From: Gammaproteobacteria bacterium
Lineage (GTDB): Bacteria > Pseudomonadota > Gammaproteobacteria > Pseudomonadales > Azotimanducaceae
Reading direction: 5' to 3'
Length of the DNA: 5,846 nucleotides
NCBI GenBank assembly: GCA_027293665.1
Contig: JAPUFN010000081.1
Span: 1-5,846 of the forward strand
Part shown: positions 1-5,066 of the stretch, piece after piece
Layout: every line of letters starts with the position of its first letter
How positions within the stretch are numbered: position 1 is the first letter of the stretch
Notes under the pieces: generated by a model
Database searches by the model: none
The model's input: only the letters and a program-made list of their open reading frames with translations
What the model was told of the DNA's origin: nothing
Program-made: the position numbers and the translations under genes

Positions 1-1182
1 GCTCAATGCCGGCCGGGCCACGTAACTCGTCCAGCCTTCCGGCAGCAGGCGCTCGCCATTCCAGATACCGTCATTGAGATAGAGCAGGCCGAAGCGTGCC
101 AGATCGCGGGCGGTCGTGTAGACCTGACTTGAGCCGATGAAATTGCCGAGATAGTCGGTTTCCATCCAGGTGTTGTACATACCGATCCGATGAAACAGTT
201 CATCGTAGGGATAACGCAGGTATCTGAGGTCATCAGCGAGCGCGTGGCGCAGTGCCCGCAGGAGCAGCAGCGTGTCGTTGTTTGCATATTTCCAGCGCAC
301 CCCGGGTTTCGCTTCGAGGTGGGTTGTGGTCGCGGCACTGATTACATCCTGCCCCGCGAAGTACATGGCATTGGTATTCGAGCCTTCGCTCCACAGGCCG
401 CTGGACATTGCGAGCAGATCTCGGGGAGTAATCGCCTTGCGCGGGTCGCCCGGTCCCTGCCATTCCGGGATTGTGACCGGTGCATCGAGATCCATCAGGC
501 CTTGACCGGTGGCGATTGCCACGAGTGTGGCCGAGATGCTTTTTGCGCTGGACCAGGTCCGATAACCCTGGTGAACGCCGAATCCCGGGCGATATCTTTC
601 AGCGACGACCTTGCCGTTCCTGACGATGACTATGCCGACGGTGAGGTTGTTCTCGCCGTAAGAATGACCATCGAACGCACGGTCGAGAACTCTGGTCTGT
701 GCCGCATCGAGTTGGGTGGTAACCCTGTCACCCAGTGGAAAGTCGATGCTCGGGTCGTGCACCGGCAGTTCGCGATTGACGTAAGGCAGCCGTGGGACAT
801 CGGCTTCCTGCCAGTGTGGTGGCACCACGGTGCAACCCATCGTGTCGCGGTAGGCGGCAATGCTTGTGTAGCCACGGCCGTCGGCCGCCCGCACCAGCCG
901 GCGGGACTCATCAATTACCGGAATCGGCAGTTCGAGAGTACGGGTATCGGCCAGCTCAACCTCCAGGATGTCGGCTAGTGGTCGGTGCATCACGAAGTGG
1001 GCCGAGCAGGTGAAAAGCGCTCTGAATCCGGCGGCGATTGCCGGATCATCATAGGCGGCAGCGCCACCGGGCAGCTGATAGACCTGGCTCCACGCGGGGC
1101 TCGCAACGACGGCTGTGAGCGCGACAAGCAGGGATCCGACGAACGAGTTTAGCAATCGGTTCCTGTGTATGATCGGAGTCAT
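1..1182 (-). CDS. Exported serine hydrolase, beta-lactamase/class C PBP fold (C-terminus cut by window edge)
   Basis: The minus-strand frame stays open from an ATG at 1182 to the left edge, giving 394 codons without a stop, so the 3' end is missing. Residues 8-32 form a signal peptide: Arg-rich start, hydrophobic core LLVALTAVVA, and a likely signal peptidase I site after ASPAWS, so the enzyme should be periplasmic or secreted. About 150 residues then precede the catalytic domain; they contain Cys59 and Cys117, which could form a disulfide. The catalytic domain shows the SxxK motif (S211-S-A-K214, nucleophile and general base), the segment MSSGLW (259-264), the YxN motif (Y299-A-N301) and GSSQVYTT (350-357), typical of COG1680 esterases/amidases such as 6-aminohexanoate-dimer hydrolase. 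The third active-site motif (KTG/HxG) would lie beyond the edge. The substrate cannot be told: ester, amide or peptide are all possible, and a true beta-lactamase is less likely. No clear Shine-Dalgarno precedes the ATG; the signal peptide supports this start. It is divergent from the LLM oxidoreductase. Confidence 0.92.
   Translation of the reverse strand, partial: MTPIIHRNRLLNSFVGSLLVALTAVVASPAWSQVYQLPGGAAAYDDPAIAAGFRALFTCSAHFVMHRPLADILEVELADTRTLELPIPVIDESRRLVRAADGRGYTSIAAYRDTMGCTVVPPHWQEADVPRLPYVNRELPVHDPSIDFPLGDRVTTQLDAAQTRVLDRAFDGHSYGENNLTVGIVIVRNGKVVAERYRPGFGVHQGYRTWSSAKSISATLVAIATGQGLMDLDAPVTIPEWQGPGDPRKAITPRDLLAMSSGLWSEGSNTNAMYFAGQDVISAATTTHLEAKPGVRWKYANNDTLLLLRALRHALADDLRYLRYPYDELFHRIGMYNTWMETDYLGNFIGSSQVYTTARDLARFGLLYLNDGIWNGERLLPEGWTSYVARPALS
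1168..1173 (+). promoter_or_regulatory. Candidate -10 element for the LLM oxidoreductase gene
   Basis: TATGAT matches the sigma-70 -10 consensus at five of six positions and would start transcription near 1180, leaving a leader of roughly 48 bases before the ATG at 1228. No convincing -35 box lies 16-18 bases upstream. The site falls inside the first codons of the divergent serine hydrolase, which the very short gap between the two genes makes unavoidable. This is a weak call from pattern only. Confidence 0.22.
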
Positions 1183-1215
1183 TGGCTGATTTGATGCCGA
1201 TGGGCGTGCATGTGC

Positions 1216-1222
1216 AAGGGGG
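1216..1222 (+). promoter_or_regulatory. Ribosome binding site that decides the LLM start
   Basis: AAGGGGG lies five bases before the ATG at 1228, good spacing for a purine-rich Shine-Dalgarno. The in-frame ATG at 1210 has no comparable site, so 1228 is preferred; the longer form would add only six residues (MCKGAG). Confidence 0.5.
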
Positions 1223-1227
1223 CGGGG

Positions 1228-2307
1228 ATGGCTGGTGCGACTGACGTAGAGACTGGTGCGTTGAAGATCAGCATCGGTATCGGCGGGGCGGGTTCCGGCA
1301 GCCGACGGGACTTTCACGATCAGGTTGAGTATGTCGTAGAAGCGGAAAGCCTCGGGGTGGATACGGTCTGGACGGCGGAAGCCTGGGGCCAGGATGCCGT
1401 CAGCCCACTCGCTTTTCTGGCGGCGAAGACCGATAAGATCAGACTCGGCACGGGGATCATGCAAATCAGTGCTCGTTCTCCGTCGATGACCGCGATGACG
1501 GCGCTGACATTGGCGGCGATATCCGATGACCGGTTCATTCTGGGGCTCGGTGCGAGTGGGCCGCAAGTTGTCGAAGGGCTCCAGGGACGGCCGTTCAGAG
1601 CCCCCCTGACACGTATGCGCGAAACCGTGGATATCATCCGGCTGGCCTTTGCCGGCGATAAACTCATCTATGACGGCAAATACCACCAGTTGCCGTTGCC
1701 CGGCGGGGAAGGCAAGGCTCTGCGCCTGGCGCAACCCGGTAATGACCGGATTCCGATTTACCTCGCGACCCTTGGCCCCAGAACACTGGAATACACCGGC
1801 GAAGTTGCCGATGGCTGGCTGGGAACCTCCTTCACCCCTGAGCACGCCGATGCCCATCTCAGCCACATCGACAAAGGAGCGGCGGCAGCAGGCCGCTCCC
1901 GGGCGGATCTCGATATCCAGGTGGGTGGTGCGGTGGGTTTTGCCACCGACATCTCGTCGTACATCGAAGCGCTGCGGCCGGGTATGGCGTTCACTCTCGG
2001 GGCCATGGGTTCGCCGCGGACAAATTTCTACAACGAGGCCTATCGACGGGGCGGCTGGCAGGAAGCGGCCGTTGAAGTCCAGGAACTCTGGATTGCAGGT
2101 GAGCGTGAAGCCGCCGCGGCGCGTGTGCCCGTTGAGATGATTGTGCAGGCGAATCTGCTGGGCGACGAAGAGACGGTCAAAGCGCGCATGCAGGCGTACA
2201 GGGATGCGGGCGTGACCACCCTGCGAGTACAGCCCCTGGGTTCGGGTATGGCAGAGCGGCTGACGGTGCTGGGCAGGGTTCTCGATCTGGCGAACGCTTT
2301 GAACTGA
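1228..2307 (+). CDS. LLM-class flavin/F420-dependent oxidoreductase
   Basis: This 359-residue protein belongs to the luciferase-like monooxygenase superfamily (TIM-barrel, Pfam Bac_luciferase type). Its layout matches the F420-dependent subgroup seen in actinobacteria and some proteobacteria: beta-1 LKISIGIGGAG (12-22), the EAESLGVDTVWTAEAWG segment (38-54), IRLGTGIMQI (71-80), RFILGLGASGPQV (102-114) next to the cofactor phosphate, the substrate-side KYHQLPLPG (151-159), IPIYLATLGPRTLEYTGEVADGW (175-197), and a C-terminal GVTTLRVQPLG. Family members transfer hydride or oxidise small organic substrates using F420H2 or FMNH2; the sequence does not say which cofactor is used, nor the substrate. 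There is no signal peptide, so it is cytoplasmic. The start at 1228 is chosen for its Shine-Dalgarno; 1210 is the alternative. It is divergent from the serine hydrolase and convergent, three bases apart, with a crotonase-family gene. Confidence 0.9.
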   Translation: MAGATDVETGALKISIGIGGAGSGSRRDFHDQVEYVVEAESLGVDTVWTAEAWGQDAVSPLAFLAAKTDKIRLGTGIMQISARSPSMTAMTALTLAAISDDRFILGLGASGPQVVEGLQGRPFRAPLTRMRETVDIIRLAFAGDKLIYDGKYHQLPLPGGEGKALRLAQPGNDRIPIYLATLGPRTLEYTGEVADGWLGTSFTPEHADAHLSHIDKGAAAAGRSRADLDIQVGGAVGFATDISSYIEALRPGMAFTLGAMGSPRTNFYNEAYRRGGWQEAAVEVQELWIAGEREAAAARVPVEMIVQANLLGDEETVKARMQAYRDAGVTTLRVQPLGSGMAERLTVLGRVLDLANALN

Positions 2308-2310
2308 GCG

Positions 2311-3147
2311 CTAGGTTTGTGCGCGGCCCCGCGCGGTAGTGGGTGCGCGGTCCTGCGCGGTAGTGGTTGCGAGTGTAGTCTGCGCACGCCCTCGAGCCTG
2401 GATGTCCTTGCGCCGCGCGGCCACTTTCTCTGATCGCACCTCCCGCGAGCCGTGTTCGGCGTTCGCCAGCCCTTCGAGCTCCAGGCCTTCGGCCAGCGTT
2501 GCCTGCCAGCCCTGGTCCATGATTGTTTTAATCGCCTGGCGTGTGGCCGGATCCGTGCTGAGGATCTCGCGCGCGAGACGGTCACAGGTTTGCAGCAGGT
2601 CGGCTGAACTGACGACGCGATTCACCAGACCCCAGGCACAAGCCGTTTCTGCATCGAGGTAGTTGCCGGTCAACGACAGCTCCTTTGCCCGGTTGATCCC
2701 GATCAGCCGTGGCAGGCGCTGAGACAATCCCCACCCCGGCACCACCCCCACACGGGCGTGGGTGTCAGCGAAACAGGCATCCGGCGACGCGATCAGAAAA
2801 TCACACATCAGGGCGATTTCGAAGCCGCCGGTGATCGCGAAGCCGTTGATCGCACCGATTATGGGTTGTGGCACCTGTGCCAGCACATCGCTCAGTGACA
2901 GGCTCGTGGTGGTTGTTGCGGCAGCCACCTCCCCACCGAGTTCCTTGAGATCCAGACCGACAGTGAACGCCCTGCCTGCGCCGGTCAGGATGATCACGCC
3001 TGTTGCGTCGTCGGTTGCCAGATCGGCTATGACTTCACATAGCCGATCGCGCAGGGCACTCGATAGTGCATTGAGGGCTTCCGGGCGATTCAGGGTGACG
3101 GTGGTTACCCCTGAATTTTTGTCGATTAGTACCAGGTCCTGACCCAT
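2311..3147 (-). CDS. Enoyl-CoA hydratase/isomerase (crotonase) family protein
   Basis: This 278-residue protein has the crotonase fold from residue 4 to about 250. Visible marks are VTLNRPEALNAL (17-28), the first oxyanion-hole strand ILTGAGRAFTVGLDLKEL (53-70), the second oxyanion-hole block INGFAITGGFEIALMCD (100-116), and FADTHARVGVVPGWGLSQRLP (126-146). Aligned by eye with rat mitochondrial hydratase, Glu110 matches catalytic Glu144, but the position of Glu164 is His130. The HARVG..PGWGLS pattern is familiar from a subgroup common in mycobacteria, so acyl-CoA binding is secure while classical hydration is not; isomerase, hydrolase or other crotonase chemistry is possible. It should be cytoplasmic and act on a CoA thioester in fatty-acid, terpenoid or steroid-like breakdown. 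The last ~28 residues are an unusual A-R-G-R-A-Q-T repeat tail beyond the normal family end. The start ATG at 3147 fits the family N-terminus, though no good Shine-Dalgarno is visible. Confidence 0.92.
   Translation of the reverse strand: MGQDLVLIDKNSGVTTVTLNRPEALNALSSALRDRLCEVIADLATDDATGVIILTGAGRAFTVGLDLKELGGEVAAATTTTSLSLSDVLAQVPQPIIGAINGFAITGGFEIALMCDFLIASPDACFADTHARVGVVPGWGLSQRLPRLIGINRAKELSLTGNYLDAETACAWGLVNRVVSSADLLQTCDRLAREILSTDPATRQAIKTIMDQGWQATLAEGLELEGLANAEHGSREVRSEKVAARRKDIQARGRAQTTLATTTAQDRAPTTARGRAQT
2319..2366. repeat. 24-bp tandem repeat, two copies, inside the crotonase 3' end
   Basis: Bases 2319-2342 and 2343-2366 are adjacent direct copies that match at 22 of 24 positions; the differences are C/T and C/T around the central CC. 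Because 24 is a multiple of three, the repeat keeps frame and adds eight residues (TTAQDRAP beside TTARGRAQ) to the crotonase tail. Each copy contains a small GC-rich inverted repeat (GCGCGG..CCGCGC in the first copy). The location at the junction of two convergent genes suggests a hairpin with some role in stopping transcription, but there is no T-run on either strand. Confidence 0.85.
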
Positions 3148-3260
3148 GAAATTTGCTACTTGGTGAATTTTGAGTGGCTAAGTGTAACAACGGCCTTGTG
3201 GACGGCATAACTGGCAAGCAGGTAGCATGAACGGCGGCGTCTGTGGAGCCGTGCGCAGGA

Positions 3261-3266
3261 TATAGT
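3261..3266 (+). promoter_or_regulatory. Candidate -10 element for the CHAD-like/selenoprotein unit
   Basis: TATAGT matches the sigma-70 -10 consensus at five of six bases and sits 38 bases before the GTG start of the CHAD-like gene, in the 157-bp gap between divergent genes. No recognisable -35 box lies at 16-18 bases upstream. The remainder of this gap, which is AT-richer near 3148-3180, must also hold the promoter of the minus-strand crotonase gene, but I could not place one there. Confidence 0.25.
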
Positions 3267-3290
3267 GGGAGTGCGGCCAGCCGGGAAGTG

Positions 3291-3297
3291 AGGGAGG
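3291..3297 (+). promoter_or_regulatory. Strong Shine-Dalgarno that fixes a GTG start
   Basis: AGGGAGG lies seven bases before the GTG at 3305, near-ideal strength and spacing. It supports the GTG over the in-frame ATG at 3320, which would lie 22 bases away. Confidence 0.75.
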
Positions 3298-3304
3298 AAA
3301 AGGG

Positions 3305-4306
3305 GTGAAGAATCGAATGCAGTTCAGCGATTACATCGTCAGCTATGCGCTGCAAATGCTCAATGGGTGTCTGCTACGGCTACACGATGGGCCGCTGTCG
3401 ATGCACAGTGCAACCGCGGCTGTTCGCGATGATCCGTCCGAAGTTGAGATTGGCAAAGATCTCAAGCTGATTGCGGGCAACGCAGAGAAGTTGCTCTCGC
3501 TGTGGCAACTGGTGCAATGGTCCGTCGGAAAATTGCAGTACCGTCAGGCGCAGAAGCGCTTGCAGGAAATTCTCGGTCTCGTTGCCCCCGCTGCGCAACT
3601 CGAGTCGCGGGGGGCGGCACAGTTGCTCCAGATTGGCGATGAAAAGGCCTGCAGGGCAGTAGCGAAGGCTATGCAGGTGCTTGCCGTTGGCGAGACTCAG
3701 CGGCGGTTTTCCCGAGGGAGTTACGATCGTCTGAATAGCCTGCTGCAGGAGGAGTCGGCCAGTTGGCGGGACTACACTGCGTTACGCCAAATTCCGGATG
3801 CGCAGATCATCGATCATGGGGCAGGACGCGCCTATGCTAGGGGTCAGTCATTGCTTGCTGCATTAGCTGTGGCTGCCACCGGTGCCGCGGAGCGGGGAGG
3901 CCGACCACCGGGCCTGAAACGGCTGCGTCGCGCCCAGCGCTGGGTGCGCCATACGTTGAATCACCTGGAACTTCTGCGCCCAGCACTGTCTGAATCGGGT
4001 AAGGCCAGACGTTGGCACCTCGAACGGCTGAGTTTGAAGCTCGATGCACAGCTTGAACTGGAATGTTTCAGTCGGGCGGTGGAAGCAATGAGTTTGAAGG
4101 TCAAGACGCAGAAACGCTTGGCCGATGTCGTCGAGCAGCGGCGCAAACGTATTAACAAACAACGTCATAAACTCTGTCTTGGTGCCTATGCAAGCACCGC
4201 AGAAACCTTCGTCGCTGAGGTCGAATCGGCGGTCGCGGAACTCGGATTGCAGACCATAACGCTATTGCAGACACCGACGAAGATAAAGGAACTGTCCGCT
4301 GACTGA
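3305..4306 (+). CDS. Helical protein with a degenerate CHAD-like domain
   Basis: This 333-residue protein is almost wholly alpha-helical, has no signal peptide, and is rich in Arg/Lys. CHAD domains are helical bundles that bind polyphosphate through conserved His and basic residues. The second half fits the CHAD pattern by eye: KRLRRAQRWVRHTLNHLELL (205-224), then RRWHLERLSLKLDAQLELE (235-253), which parallels the usual basic helix, Leu-rich helix and 'L..LLG..hDL' block. The first half (VEIGKDLKLIAGNAEKLLSL, 47-66, then a Leu-rich helix at 80-110) has the expected shape, but Glu stands where CHAD usually has His and several Arg are lost. A basic helix, RRKRINKQRHK (279-289), is near the C-terminus. 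If it is CHAD, a polyphosphate or phosphate-rich partner is possible; otherwise it is an uncharacterised helical protein. The GTG start is set by a strong Shine-Dalgarno. It ends 34 bases before the selenoprotein start, so the two probably share a transcript. Confidence 0.6.
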   Translation: MKNRMQFSDYIVSYALQMLNGCLLRLHDGPLSMHSATAAVRDDPSEVEIGKDLKLIAGNAEKLLSLWQLVQWSVGKLQYRQAQKRLQEILGLVAPAAQLESRGAAQLLQIGDEKACRAVAKAMQVLAVGETQRRFSRGSYDRLNSLLQEESASWRDYTALRQIPDAQIIDHGAGRAYARGQSLLAALAVAATGAAERGGRPPGLKRLRRAQRWVRHTLNHLELLRPALSESGKARRWHLERLSLKLDAQLELECFSRAVEAMSLKVKTQKRLADVVEQRRKRINKQRHKLCLGAYASTAETFVAEVESAVAELGLQTITLLQTPTKIKELSAD

Positions 4307-4327
4307 TGTGACACGACTGAAGGCAAC

Positions 4328-4334
4328 AAGAGGA
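4328..4334 (+). promoter_or_regulatory. Ribosome binding site that decides the selenoprotein start
   Basis: AAGAGGA lies six bases before the ATG at 4341. The upstream in-frame GTG at 4308 overlaps the end of the CHAD-like gene and has no such site. An ATG at 4374 would leave a neater signal peptide (MRICWFALTIV...) but also lacks a good Shine-Dalgarno. Confidence 0.6.
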
Positions 4335-4340
4335 AATTGG

Positions 4341-4958
4341 ATGCTTCAGATATTCAACGATCGATACGCTGTGATGCGAATTTGCTGGTTTGCACTCACG
4401 ATCGTCTTCGCGCCTGCGGTTGCAGCATCTGAGGCGGCGCCTGCTGCGGAGTACAACAGCGAATGGGGCCCGGCTATCGGCAGCATGCTGCCGCTGCTGG
4501 AAGCGCCTGATCAGACAGGTCAGGTGCGGCAGTTCGACGATCTTGCCGGCGAGCAGGGATTACTGTTGTTTTTAAACCGATCCGCGGATTGGTGACCATT
4601 TTGTCAACGCCAATTGGTTCAATTGGCTCAATGGCAGGATAGATTTGCAGCTCTCGGCGTGAACGTTGCCGCCATGACTTACGACTCAGAATCGATCCTG
4701 GCGGATTTTCATGCCAAACGGCAACTCGGCTATCCGTTGCTGCGCGATGACGAAGTCAAGTACGTGAATGCTCTGGGCATTCGCAATGAAGAATACGGAC
4801 CAGGCCATATGGGCTACGGGATTCCGCACCCGGGTATTCTCTACATCAAGTCCGATGGCACTATTGCAGCGAAATACGCGGTACCGGGCTATCGCAGCCG
4901 ACCACCACTCGAGGAAATCTATGACCAGATCTCCGCGGGTATAAAAGCCGGCGGGTGA
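4341..4958 (+). CDS. Exported redoxin selenoprotein with UPFC active site (in-frame UGA read as Sec)
   Basis: Read through the TGA at 4593-4595, this frame encodes 205 residues of a thioredoxin-fold, AhpC/TSA-like (peroxiredoxin-like) protein. Residues 13-30 (MRICWFALTIVFAPAVAA) are a signal peptide, so it should act in the periplasm. The fold starts with G-P-A-I-G-S-M-L-P (43-51), passes the strand LLLFLNRSADW (74-84), then U85-P-F-C88, and continues with the helix QRQLVQLAQWQDRFAALG, the strand VNVAAMTYDS, the block YPLLRDDEVKYVNALGI, the cis-Pro region GIPHPGILYIKSDG, and AAKYAVPGYRSRPP before a last helix. Cys homologues of this family typically carry W-C-P-[FY]-C at this spot, so Sec replaces the attacking Cys and Cys88 is the resolving residue. 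The likely role is thiol-disulfide exchange or peroxide reduction; the exact substrate is unknown. A SECIS-like hairpin follows the UGA. Truncation at the UGA would remove the active site. It is probably co-transcribed with the CHAD-like gene. A sequencing error or a true nonsense mutation is the alternative, but is made unlikely by the position and the hairpin. Confidence 0.9.
4593..4595 (+). other. UGA selenocysteine codon
   Basis: The TGA replaces the first Cys codon of the CxxC motif: the context is S-A-D-W-(UGA)-P-F-C. The frame before it and after it is the same and both halves match one redoxin fold. Decoding would need SelB and tRNA-Sec, which are not encoded in this window. Confidence 0.88.
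4596..4634 (+). promoter_or_regulatory. Bacterial SECIS-like stem-loop
   Basis: Directly after the UGA, GCCAATTG (4609-4616) pairs perfectly with CAATTGGC (4620-4627). If the closing G-C opens, the apical loop is GGUUC, with the guanines and U expected for SelB recognition. A lower stem pairs CCATT (4596-4600) with AATGG (4630-4634) across an asymmetric internal loop. The loop begins 20 bases after the UGA, within the range known for bacterial SECIS elements. The hairpin overlaps coding sequence and imposes TTG and CAA codons (Leu, Gln) that are unusual in this GC-rich window. Confidence 0.8.
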
Positions 4959-4979
4959 GAGCGGACGATCGCCCGACCG

Positions 4980-5002
4980 GCAACTGACGCAGCGGTTGCT
5001 TT
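4980..5002 (+). terminator. Weak candidate terminator after the selenoprotein
   Basis: GCAACTG (4980-4986) pairs with CGGTTGC (4993-4999), seven pairs with one G-U and a six-base loop, followed by only three T before a G-run. A competing hairpin pairs GCCGG (4947-4951) plus CGGG with CCCG and CCGGC (4972-4981) around the stop codon. Neither has a real U-tract, so termination may be partial or Rho-dependent. Confidence 0.3.
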
Positions 5003-5024
5003 CGGGGGCGCCCGCAGCTTAAAT
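4996..5024 (+). promoter_or_regulatory. Candidate promoter for the TatT-like gene
   Basis: TTGCTT (4996-5001) and TTAAAT (5019-5024) are spaced by exactly 17 bases and match sigma-70 boxes at three and four of six positions. Transcription would start near 5031, 36 bases before the ATG. The -35 overlaps the arm of the candidate terminator hairpin. This is pattern only and weak. Confidence 0.25.
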
Positions 5025-5066
5025 GCGCCTCCAACTCAGGTCACCTCGCGTCTCCAGAATACGTTT

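Noticed and set aside
190..978. 262-residue plus-strand ORF
   Set aside because: It is antisense to the serine hydrolase, whose frame carries a signal peptide, SxxK and YxN motifs. The plus-strand translation shows no recognisable domain and is typical of a GC-rich shadow frame.
1649..2140. 163-residue plus-strand ORF
   Set aside because: It is a +1 shadow of the LLM oxidoreductase with no domain of its own.
2319..2366. Bidirectional intrinsic terminator between the convergent genes
   Set aside because: The GC-rich inverted repeats are short with a tiny loop, and neither strand has a following T-run. It is better described as a coding tandem repeat.
2040..2585. 181-residue minus-strand ORF across the convergent gene junction
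   Set aside because: It overlaps the ends of two well-supported genes, is extremely Arg/Ser-rich and matches no family.
3035..3355. 106-residue minus-strand ORF over the divergent promoter gap
   Set aside because: It overlaps the crotonase start and the CHAD-like gene start in a different frame and has no recognisable domain or ribosome binding site.
4308..4958. Two separate short ORFs (ending at 4595 and starting with TTG at 4614), or a pseudogene with a nonsense codon
   Set aside because: Both halves are in the same frame and form one redoxin fold, the TGA is exactly at the catalytic Cys, and a SECIS-like hairpin follows. The TTG at 4614 lies inside the hairpin and has no Shine-Dalgarno.
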